DNA from: Thalassiosira profunda | Lineage: Eukaryota; Bacillariophyta; Thalassiosirophyceae; Thalassiosirales; Thalassiosiraceae | Direction of reading: 5' to 3' | Length of the DNA stretch: 14,908 nucleotides | Assembly: GCA_036939355.1 (NCBI GenBank) | Contig: JALLAP010000273.1 | Span: forward strand, 1 to 14,908 | Shown: positions 7,909 to 14,908 of the stretch, in pieces | How positions within the stretch are numbered: the first letter of the stretch is position 1 | Layout: the number at the start of each line of letters is the position of its first letter | Program-made: the position numbers and the translations under genes | Notes under the pieces: generated by a model | What the model was told of the DNA's origin: nothing | Databases searched by the model: none | Seen by the model: only the letters and a program-made list of their open reading frames with translations

Positions 7909-10668
7909 CACGTCGCAGGCACGGGGCGCGGACGCCGGAAGCGCGCCAAGGCGAGCACGCCCACGACCACCGCGTCCACGGCCCCTGCCCCCGACCTCCT
8001 GGACCTCACGGGCGACGAATCCGACGACGAGCCCACGCCCAAACGCCGCCGGACCGTCCGCCCCGCCAAGGGTGGATCCGCCGCCGCCGGGGGCCTCCCG
8101 GCCGCCCAGGGACGCCCGAAGCGCGGGAAGCGCGGGAAGAGGAGCAAGACGCCCACGACCTCCGCGTCCACGGCCTCCGTGCCCAAGAAGCGCACGGCCC
8201 ACCCCAGCCGCCAGGAGATCGAGGCCCACCGTGCGTCGCTGCTGGCCTCCGCCGCGGCCGCGAGGCAGAATCAGACCCGCCCCGGCCTCTCCTTCCGGAA
8301 CCTCTGCGGGCGGACCATCCTGCGCCGCGAGCAGGAGGACGCCCACTCCCTCTACCGCACCCGCGTCGCGGACATCTTCGACTTCACGTGGCAGAGCGGC
8401 GAGGCCTTCGGCCCCCATTCGCCCGCCTGGAAGGAGACCAACCGCGGCCACGAGATATTCTCCATCGACGGCCTGGACGCCCACTCCTACTTCCACGAAG
8501 AGAGGGACAAGGGCGGCGGGACCATCCGAGGAGACATTCGGACGAAGAAGTACGCCCTGGAGCACGCGTGGAAGTTCCTGCCCCCTCCAACGCTCACATC
8601 CGTCACCAACCTGGACAACATGAACGTGGACGTCCAGCGCGAGGTGACGGGGCGTGTGCTTGACCTTTGTCGTGAGCTCGGGTGCCCGAGGTATCCGGAG
8701 AACCTCACGGAGGCTGTCGGATACGGCATGAACGGCCTCTCCATTGCAAAGCAGATCAACTTCCACTCCTTGGCGGCCAAGTTCGAGGACTGCAAGGTCG
8801 TTGGGGGCGCGGTCGCCGTCGACGGACGCCTCCGCCGCACCGTGTTGAACGTGCTGGAGGATGGGATGCAGGAGTCGCTGCGGAGGCGCGGACTTCCCGT
8901 GGAGGAGCTGTCGGCTTGCATGGAGTCCGTCAACAACAAGGTCTCCGACGAGTACTTCCACGAGGGCGAGCAGGAGGTGTTCTCCAACCTCACGGCGGCG
9001 ATGCCCGCGATCTTCTCCACCAAGCAGGAGTGGGAGATCGCCTCAACGGAGGCGCACAAGTTCACGCACAAGCGGAAGGCTTGGCCGAACGGCCGCAAGA
9101 AGAGCCTCCCACCCAACCACCACTTTGCAAAGGATGTGATTTTCAAGTCCGTCTTGGGAGAGGATGCGCCGGATTGCTTCGACGGCCCGCCCGTGGAAAA
9201 TCCCACGACCGTCGCGCAGTGCTTCGCTGCGGAGGAGTATCCCGACGAGAAGCGCTGGGAGGCCGTTGACACGGTCGTCCTCGAGGAGATCGACGTCCTG
9301 GAGATCGACGGTGGCTTCGGAGGGTTCGACAAGTGCAGCGAAGCGTGGAAGGCGACGGTGAGCGGCAGCTTGGTCGTCTACCTGACGGAGGAGCGCGAGA
9401 CTCTCCTCGGCCACGAGGCCGGGAGCGGATGGGCCGTCGTTTGGACCTGCTACGGCATCTACGTCCTGAAGCTGGACTGGGACGGAGACGACAAGCTCCG
9501 CATCATTGTGGTGTTCCATCCGTGGTGCAAGCTCATCTTCTCCAAGGCCGGCGTGCGGATCGGCTTCGGTATGCTGACTCGCTCCGAGCGAGTGGCCAAG
9601 GCGGGTCACTGGCTCACCGCCTTCCGCCAGCTGATCGAGCAGCCGAACAGCACCCTCGTCCCCGACACGAGCTTGGACCGTCCCGTGCAGGGCAACATCT
9701 GGTTCCATCACTGCAGCGCGACCCTCCAGTCGATCGCATTCGATCACTACTCTTCGAACTCTTCGGGCCACGACCTGAAGAACCGAGTCGTCGGCGACAA
9801 GCTCAATCTCAACCAGCCCGATTGCACCAGTTTGGTGAGGAAGAAGCGACCTCATGGCGACGTCTACGGACACAACAAGCAAAAGAAGCTCGCCCGTCGC
9901 CCCGAGGACGACAACGATCGCGTGAGACTCGATCGGCTCTGGGCCCGGTCCGCTCTCATGTTTGCCTCGGCAGCGCCGACGCTCAAGAAGGCGGCCGAGA
10001 GCCTGGCGTACTCGACCAGGTTCAATCGCAAGCTCATCGGCGCGGACGAGGCGATCGGAAATCCCGTGAAGCGGTACAACGCTCTCATGGACGCCAAAGA
10101 CGACCGCGGCCAGCCCTTGCTCCTCCCCGCGCTGAGGAAGGCCCTCGAGAAGGCGTACAAGGGAACGCGGCAGAACGCGGGCAACACCACGGGGAGCCAA
10201 TCCGCTTCCGATGCCCAGATCTTGCGAACGAACGCGTTTCTGAAGAAGTACGCGGCGAGCGGCCAGCCCTTCTTCGTGATGGGCAGTGGCAGGGCCCGCC
10301 TTCCCGAGAAGGGAGGCCCCGTGTGGAGACGCGAGAAGGGAGGCCCCGAGATCCCGTTCGTGTTGCCGCCCGACGGAACGATGCTGGACGTCCAGCTGGG
10401 CAAGGGGTGGAAGCCGAGCGATCGCGTGGCCTTCCGCGAAAAGGATTTCCTGCCCGGGATCACGAGCACCGGCGTGGACCAGAGGTGCTACAAGCCGCCG
10501 CCAAAGGGCTTGACCAACAAGGTCCAGGCGTGGAGGACGACGAAGGAGAAGCACACCTTCACTGTCACGGAGGGCATTGCTCATTACACTCAGCACGAGC
10601 TCAAGTGGAAGAACGAGTACAACCTTGTGGAGGTGCGGATCGTGCCGAAGGGCAAGACGGAGGAGTAG
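7852..10668 (+). CDS. Long GC-rich gene of unknown function with nuclear-type basic/acidic N-terminus
   Basis: The frame is continuously open from 7882 to TAG at 10668, about 928 codons. The first in-frame ATG inside it is only at 8620, yet the codons from about 7920 are clearly coding-like (G/C third positions). An in-frame ATG at 7852 is separated by a TGA at 7879; a 42-nt intron (7877 GTGAGG to 7918 CAG) would remove the stop in phase and give 924 aa. That intron is unusually short, so a missed upstream exon is equally possible. The N-terminal region has basic patches, DLLDLTGDESDDE (SUMO-interacting-like), KRRR and GRPKRGKRGKR (AT-hook-like), suggesting a nuclear, DNA-associated protein. 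The rest has no motif I recognise: no transposase, reverse transcriptase, helicase or kinase signature. No membrane segment is evident. It lies between two direct repeats, which hints at an element-borne or captured gene. A 9-residue unit (EKGGPVWRR) is partly repeated near 10305-10347. Confidence 0.7.
7957..8175 (+). repeat. Internal duplication in the N-terminal coding region of the long gene
   Basis: The 27 bp at 7957-7983 and at 8149-8175 differ at a single base and encode STPTTTASTA-like and KTPTTSASTA-like Thr/Ser/Ala linkers. Each follows a run of Lys/Arg codons, so a basic patch plus linker unit seems to have been duplicated around the acidic DLLDLTGDESDDE segment. Confidence 0.6.
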
Positions 10669-11038
10669 AGGAGCGGATACGATTGGATCGATTCGCTCGC
10701 TCGGCGGAGGACATAATAGATTCATTTCGTTCATAGAATGCATTTACTCAGAGTTAGCACGATCGTCGCGAACGTCCTCGCCGGGTCGCGTTGCACGTGG
10801 AGCAGTACTGCTCGTTTGTGTTGTTGCTGTCCCCGCCCGACGAGACCAGACGAGCGTGAGCACCGAGCCCTCGGCGCGTTGTTGTTGTGTGCACGTCGCG
10901 TCCGGGTGAACAGTGTTGCCGAGCGAACGTTGCCCTGCCCAAATTCGTCCGCCCACGTCCTCCTTCCTGCACAAGCGATCCTCGCACGTTGTTGCATCAA
11001 ACACACTCGCTGTGCCAGTCTCCCTCCGCACTGTCCTG
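10669..11038. other. Intergenic, no supported gene
   Basis: Downstream of the long gene the sequence is GC-rich with short frames on both strands, all mutually overlapping and without motifs. ACATAATAGATT near 10710 could belong to a 3' processing region, but there is no AATAAA. I see no tRNA, repeat array or convincing coding segment here. Confidence 0.4.
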
Positions 11039-11265
11039 TCACCCAACGACGTTTCGTTTGCCGGTGGCCGCGTCCACGTTGGAGGCCACGTCGGCGTTGA
11101 AGGGCACTTGCCGGTCGCCATGCAGTTGCTCTCCTCGACGATCTTCACGCTGCTCGTGCTCTCCACGTTCCCCACGACGTGCATGTTGTTGTTGGTTGGG
11201 GCGGAGGTGACGCCGAAGTCGACGGTCTTGAACAACGACACTGAGGGGCGTTCGGACCGAGGCAA
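11039..11265 (-). pseudogene. Possible frameshifted coding remnant
   Basis: Two adjacent minus-strand frames each look coding (codons ending in G or C). The first includes an ATG at 11184 and reads through MHVVGNVESTSSVKIVEESN to ATGKC near 11104. The second continues from there as PFNADVASNVDAATGKRNVV and ends in TGA at 11039. A one-base loss near 11100-11108 would explain the switch. I recognise no family. The opposite strand is also open across this interval, so the direction is not certain, and a sequencing indel rather than a true pseudogene is possible. Confidence 0.25.
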
Positions 11266-11886
11266 TCACTCCGTGGGCGCTCCCGCGGGGGTCTCCGACG
11301 GCGCCTGGGCGGCGGGCCTTTTGACGCTGCGCTGGGCGTGTTCGTTTTGGCATCTCGCGCTGCGCCTCGTGCAATGACACAGCATGATGGCGCCGCACCT
11401 TTTGGCTGCCCGGGCCTCAGGAAGACAGCCGCGTTGGGCCCGAGCGAGAGCAAACAAGGCGTGGCCGCGAAAGAGCGAGAATCGCCGCTCGGGGGTTTCT
11501 CGGGGAGCCGTGAAATGGGCGGGCGGCGATTTTCGTGGTGATTCAAAATCAATCCTCTCGTCTCCTGCCGCCCCGCCTCACCTCGTGCCTCTACCTCGTG
11601 CCGAGGGCCTCTGCGCGTCGTGACCATCAAGCGCGGCGACGAGATGGACGATCTCTCGACGACGGCGGCCGTGGGCCGAAGGGGCGAGGCGGCGAGGCGG
11701 CGGCGGCGTGGGAGAGAGGTCGCCGAGGCGTGGGCGAGATAAGAGGGTGCATGTTGTGAGCAAAGGTGGGCGTGCTATGTATGAGGAGGATCGAGCAAGC
11801 ACGGAAAAAGCGACACGCGTCATGCCTCGCTGAACGGATTGCGGGTGATCAACTTCCTTCCCTCTCCTCCCTCATTTCTACTGATG
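11266..11886. other. GC-rich stretch without recognisable genes
   Basis: Frames here are low in complexity (Arg, Pro, Gly and Ser rich) and appear in several phases at once, as expected from GC-rich non-coding DNA. A GGCGGCGAGGCGGCGGCGGC-type run lies near 11685-11705. It may hold a promoter or UTR of the minus-strand remnant at 11039-11265; nothing specific could be identified. Confidence 0.4.
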
Positions 11887-12242
11887 TGTCCCGTGACACT
11901 TGGTGAGTGTCCAGTGTCCCACTTGGCAAATTTTGGGTCAATAAAATTGAAATCTATCCTTCAGCTCTGACAGAGGAGGTTCTCTTCCATCCCTCTGTGA
12001 CCTTTTTTGGATGATTGGTTCCTTGGAAGGGCACAGAGGGAAGCTGCGAAGTCGGCCGCTCTGCTAAAAAATGAGTCCGATTTTGTAAAACAAATCTTCT
12101 TCTGACCACAGTCCCTCCATCAATTCACGGATTTTGAAGGCCAAAGCTTTGCCAAAGGTGGCTTGGATGAGAGCTAATGGCAAAACCAACACACTGGCCA
12201 AGCCAAAAGAGGAGAGCAATGAGGGGAGAGGAAGCCAAAAGG
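11887..12242 (-). repeat. Dispersed repeat, copy 2, abutting the tRNA-Lys gene
   Basis: This is the second copy of the repeat at 7566-7908, in the same orientation, starting with TGTCCCGTGACACTTGG. On the minus strand it follows the 3' end of the tRNA-Lys gene within four bases, so tRNA plus repeat together have the layout of a tRNA-headed SINE of about 440 nt. No A-rich tail is seen at the far end. In both copies the minus strand keeps one frame encoding LAFKIRELME then LF-x-KIG, with no indels between them in that part, although copy 2 then has a stop. Confidence 0.75.
12237..12240 (-). terminator. RNA polymerase III terminator (TTTT) of tRNA-Lys
   Basis: A run of four T on the minus strand begins five bases after the discriminator base of the tRNA, the usual position and minimal length for Pol III termination. 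If the adjoining repeat were transcribed with the tRNA as a SINE, this run would have to be read through. Confidence 0.5.
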
Positions 12243-12245
12243 AAT

Positions 12246-12330
12246 CACCCAGTGTGGGGGTCGAACCCACGACCACACGATGGTCTCTGGTTGTAAGAGT
12301 CGTGCGCTCTGCCAACTGAGCTAACTAGGC
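12246..12330 (-). tRNA. tRNA-Lys(CTT): tRNA-Lys (anticodon CUU) with a 12-nt intron
   Basis: The minus strand folds into a full cloverleaf. The acceptor is GCCTAGT with ACTGGGT (two G-U wobbles), then TA, D-stem GCTC/GAGC, anticodon stem CACGA/TCGTG, T-stem GTGGG/CCCAC with loop TTCGACC, and discriminator G. The anticodon loop as written is 19 nt; removing 12 nt (CAACCAGAGACC) after position 37 leaves CTCTTAA, the exact tRNA-Lys(CUU) loop. The internal promoters are visible as A box TAGCTCAGTTGG and B box GGTTCGACCC. CCA is not encoded, as expected for a eukaryotic nuclear gene. The intact fold suggests a functional gene rather than a decayed SINE head, though it directly adjoins a dispersed repeat. 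Confidence 0.93.
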
Positions 12331-12394
12331 ATTTCCAATAACGCAGGCGGCTCACAAAACATAAAGCTAGCAAATTCTACGTATTTATGAGAAG

Positions 12395-12410
12395 GTACGT
12401 ACGTACGTAC
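12395..12410. repeat. (GTAC)4 tandem palindromic repeat
   Basis: Four perfect GTAC units lie between the tRNA gene and the 3' end of the vWA-like gene. Related GTAC-rich patches occur at about 7008-7060, 7495-7565 and 14382-14405, all intergenic. It may be a simple-sequence feature of this genome's intergenic DNA. Confidence 0.8.
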
Positions 12411-12543
12411 GAAAGTTAGCTATCCAGCGAAACCCCTCCCACGAAGGAGAGCAACCTCTTGCTCAACCAACGAAGAGAAGTGCCGATAGTCTGTGATTGC
12501 TGCCCAATAATGCCCGATTCGACGACACTTTTAACCATTAACA

Positions 12544-14296
12544 TTAATCCCTAAAGCTAATGTGCCCAGTCAACTTCCCAACGATGACGGCAAGGATGCA
12601 CACAACAATGGCGGCCAATATGCCGAAGAGTTTGCTGGGGTTCAAGTGCTTCTTGAGTTTGGCCACGTCAATCAAGGCGGTATCGGTTCCAACGGCAGGA
12701 TTCCACTTTTTGGCGTCGTCGCTCGCCATCAGCGCTTCAACGGCACTCAAAAACGTGTCCACATCGAGCGCCGGGTCTGGGACGTCTCCTATTAAAGTGT
12801 TGCAGACGTCTCTCACTTCCGATGCGTTGAGGGGCCGGGATGCCGCCTGGGACAACACATTGCTGCCTATCCCGAGCGTCTGGCAAAGGTGCATCGGGAG
12901 GCAATAGTTGAGCCATGGGTTGTGCTTTGCGACGCCGTCGATCATCAATCCGAGTCCTTTTGCGACTTTGACGTCCGCTCGGATGCCACTCTCCGATAGT
13001 TTGTCGTAGAAGTCGACTATGTTCCTCTCCCGCGAATGAACGAGGAAAACAAAGGTCACTGGAAGGTCAGCGAACTCATTGATCATATCCACAAACTTGG
13101 CCCTCAACTCCGGCAGATCTCGGTCTCCTCCCCTCCGCCCCCAGGGATACAGCGAGGTGATTGCAACAACCAAAATCTTCTCTTCCTGTTTCCCCGACGC
13201 ATACATCTCCTTCACATCGGCAAATAGCTTGACCGTGTTTGCGCTCGACGCGGTATCGATGCATTCCTCGAACGTTTCGATCATTTCCAGCGCAGACTCC
13301 ACCTGTTCGCCAATGGGAATGTAGTCCTCCGCGCTGCTCTTATTGTTGGCATCTTGGCGCGCCCTTATCTTACGCACGCCCTTTCCAACCCCACCAATCT
13401 TCCTCGGATGCGCAAAGAACTAATGCACGCGTCGTTTGAGACAAAAGTGCATATCAGAGAAGTTGTGTGATTAATACCACAGCACAAGAGTATTTGAAGC
13501 TCACCTCAAATGTAGTTGGCATGGCCATCGTTGCCGCAAGGTTGATGAGGAAGAAACATATGTCTTGCAGTTCGACGAACCGTGCGCAAGGTGCAACGCT
13601 GAGATCGTACTCTTCCGTGTTACTCTCCGCCAGCCGCTTCTCTTCCAATTGAATCCATTCCGCATCCTTCCGCTTGCCCTCGATGCATTTGCCGTCCTCC
13701 CTCTTCATCAGGGGGCCGTTCTCGAGCAGGACCTTCATTTGGTGCGTATTGGCGCAGACGTCGAGCAGCCTCTTCACCATGACTTCCGAGAGGCCGTACT
13801 CGGCGAGGAGTTTCCCCACCGCCTCCTCCGTCTGCTGGATATCGCGTGAGTTGCTCCGTTGCAATTCGCCCTTGTCGACGCAGAGGCTTCCCCGGTTGAA
13901 CGCCTTGAGCGCCGCCTTCTTCGGCCCCGCAGTCGATGCGGGCACCTCCGCGGCGACCTCCTCCAAGCATATTTGCTGGATGACGCTCTTCCTCGACGGG
14001 AACTTGACCCGGTCGGGCACCCTGTCAGCGGTCGAGACGGGCTGGCCCGATTCGTCGAGGTAGACGCCGGGGAGCGCCTTGCCAGAAGCTCCTTTGACTA
14101 GCACAAACGGACCGATCACAGTGCCCCTCGCCCTCCGCTTGCCCTCGCCCTCGCCATCGTGCGACAGCACGCTTGGATCGATGACAGTTCCACGCGCACG
14201 CCTCTTCTCCTCCACCTCGCCATTGTCCGTCGAAGGCCGGGCAAACGCAGTCCCCCGCTTCACCCGCCCCTCGCCGCCCCCTTCTCCGTCCCCCAT
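12544..14296 (-). CDS. vWA-like domain protein with C-terminal membrane anchor (two exons)
   Basis: Exons 14296-13505 and 13419-12544 join in phase 0 to give 555 aa. The N-terminus (about 10-70) carries three basic repeats, RVKRGTAFARP, KRRARGTVIDPSVL and KRRARGTVIGPFVL. Residues 240-265 (FVELQDICFFLINLAATMAM) and 346-400 (ILVVAITSLY, then LPVTFVFLVH) have the alternating strand pattern of a von Willebrand A fold. NPWLNYCLPMH at about 431-441 and the following region resemble, from memory, diatom vWA-domain proteins. The metal-site DxSxS is replaced by INLAATM, so metal binding is doubtful. Residues 528-547 (LFGILAAIVVCILAVIVGKL) are a single membrane helix followed by only eight residues, the layout of a tail-anchored protein facing the cytosol. 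The ATG at 14296 is the first in the frame. Its role is unknown; protein interaction at an organelle membrane is an inference. Confidence 0.75.
13420..13504 (-). other. Spliceosomal intron of the vWA-like gene (85 nt)
   Basis: The exon ends TTTGAG and the intron begins GTGAGC, a good donor. The acceptor proposed is GCATTAG, after which TTCTTTGCGCATCCG continues in phase into the downstream open frame. Without splicing the frame ends at a stop at 13454. A second in-phase acceptor 21 nt further on (GAGGAAG) cannot be excluded and would shorten the protein by seven residues. Confidence 0.8.
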
Positions 14297-14728
14297 TGCA
14301 ACTATTTGGGCGTCGATTGTGGTTGGGTGCACCTTGTATTGTGCCGAGGAACGAGGAACCTCATCTTGTGAAGGGCAGCACGTACGTACCTATGGTACTA
14401 CGTAAGTTACCTATCTCGCCTCAAGAGAAGAGCGGAGGAGAGAAGCAAAGCGAGCAATCGAACCAAAGAGACGCACGCTCGAGCGATCTCTGAAGCTTAC
14501 ACGATGAAGCGTCTTTGACATCTCTAGTCTACAACAGCTTTCATCATTCTATCTATCAAACAATTACACATAGAAACATACGAGCCAGCAAGTAAAGGCA
14601 ACTTCAGTTTCCCGTACTTCAATCCAGCAGTGTCCTAACAATCAGTATCGTTCCAAACAATCTCACATTGAAACACACACCCAACAAGACCTTTACACTC
14701 CAGATCCTCGTACTCCTGCTTCATCTTT
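14297..14728. promoter_or_regulatory. Intergenic region upstream of the vWA-like gene
   Basis: These 432 bp must contain the vWA-like gene's promoter and 5' UTR and the 3' region of the gene entering from the right. A GTAC-rich patch lies at 14382-14405 (GTACGTACCTATGGTAC). The part from about 14520 to 14720 is AT-richer, and on the minus strand T-rich, as expected for a 3' UTR. No RNA gene or coding frame is supported. Confidence 0.4.
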
Positions 14729-14908
14729 CTAGACATTCTGGTATCCAGCGCGGCGGCCGCGGCGTCCGCCCGCAACCGCAATTGAACAAACTAAGATCAC
14801 AACCGCCAACTTGACCCACATCGCGTTGCTATTGATCCCCATCCACTTGCTCATATTCTTCTGCGCCGGATAGATCATCGCCATCGATACGGCAGACATG
14901 ACGGCAAT
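14729..14908 (-). CDS. C-terminal end of a membrane protein gene, cut by window edge
   Basis: From the right edge a minus-strand frame runs for 59 codons to TAG at 14731-14729. The peptide has a hydrophobic stretch near its start (AVMSAVSMAMIYPA), then a clear 18-20 residue membrane helix (VKLAVVILVCSIAVAGG), and ends with an Arg-rich tail, GGRRGRRAGYQNV. By the positive-inside rule the tail would be cytosolic. No family can be named from so short a piece, and a chance open frame over 59 codons is possible, but the helix plus basic tail is typical of real proteins. Confidence 0.55.
   Translation of the reverse strand: MAVMSAVSMAMIYPAQKNMSKWMGINSNAMWVKLAVVILVCSIAVAGGRRGRRAGYQNV

Noticed and set aside
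9333..10736. A 467-codon plus-strand frame overlapping the long gene
   Set aside because: The translation is dominated by Arg, Gly, Gln and Glu with no motifs, as expected for an off-frame reading of GC-rich coding DNA.
9043..10743. A 566-codon open frame on the minus strand, antisense to the long gene
   Set aside because: It is the mirror of a G/C-ending codon bias on the plus strand, which depletes stops in the antisense frame. Its composition (Leu, Arg, Val, Gly-rich without motifs) is that of a shadow.
10913..11377. Plus-strand 154-codon frame with a hydrophobic segment
   Set aside because: It starts at GTG rather than ATG, and the hydrophobic run is the complement of the more protein-like minus-strand segment. 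It was not called, although the strand choice is uncertain.
7566..12242. LTR retrotransposon with the two direct repeats as LTRs
   Set aside because: The enclosed gene has no reverse transcriptase, integrase, protease or gag zinc-knuckle motif, no primer-binding site was seen, and the two copies are too diverged for an element with an intact internal frame.

Overview
The window is nuclear DNA of a compact eukaryotic genome. The evidence is two short GT-AG spliceosomal introns (78 and 85 nt) that join coding exons in phase, a tRNA-Lys gene with a 12-nt intron at the canonical 37/38 position, and typical eukaryotic protein architectures (RING-H2 with an NZF-like finger, a P1B copper ATPase with several metal-binding domains, a C-terminally anchored vWA-like protein). 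Gene density and intron size suggest a unicellular alga. The vWA-like protein recalls a family I associate with diatoms, so a centric diatom (Thalassiosira-like) is my best inference, with moderate confidence. No bacterial operon, phage or CRISPR feature was seen.

Layout from left to right. (1) The N-terminal 274 residues of a FAD-dependent amine oxidase on the minus strand, running off the left edge. (2) A minus-strand copper-transporting P1B-1 ATPase of 1202 aa in two exons, with two CxxC metal-binding domains, a degenerate third one, and an unusual metallothionein-like Cys-rich tail. (3) A 477-bp divergent intergenic region with a perfect 7-2-7 palindrome. (4) A plus-strand intronless RING-H2 protein of 563 aa with a C2HC finger, an NZF/RanBP2-type finger and a glycine-zipper segment. 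(5) A gene-poor stretch with an orphan minus-strand coding-like fragment inside a 9-bp inverted repeat. (6) A long GC-rich plus-strand gene of unknown function (about 924 aa if a very short intron is accepted) lying between two diverged direct repeats of about 350 bp; the first repeat supplies the only plausible upstream start codon. (7) A GC-rich stretch with a possible frameshifted coding remnant and little else. (8) The second repeat copy, abutting an intron-containing tRNA-Lys(CUU) on the minus strand. (9) A two-exon minus-strand vWA-like protein of 555 aa with a C-terminal membrane anchor. (10) The last 59 codons of a minus-strand membrane-protein gene entering from the right edge.

The genes do not form an obvious pathway. 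The copper ATPase and the RING protein share a divergent promoter region and might be co-regulated, but nothing else ties them. The most distinctive observations are the Cys-rich tail on the copper pump, the unrecognised long gene whose 5' end is embedded in a dispersed repeat, and the contact between the second repeat copy and the tRNA gene, which raises the possibility of a tRNA-headed SINE or a tRNA-targeted element.
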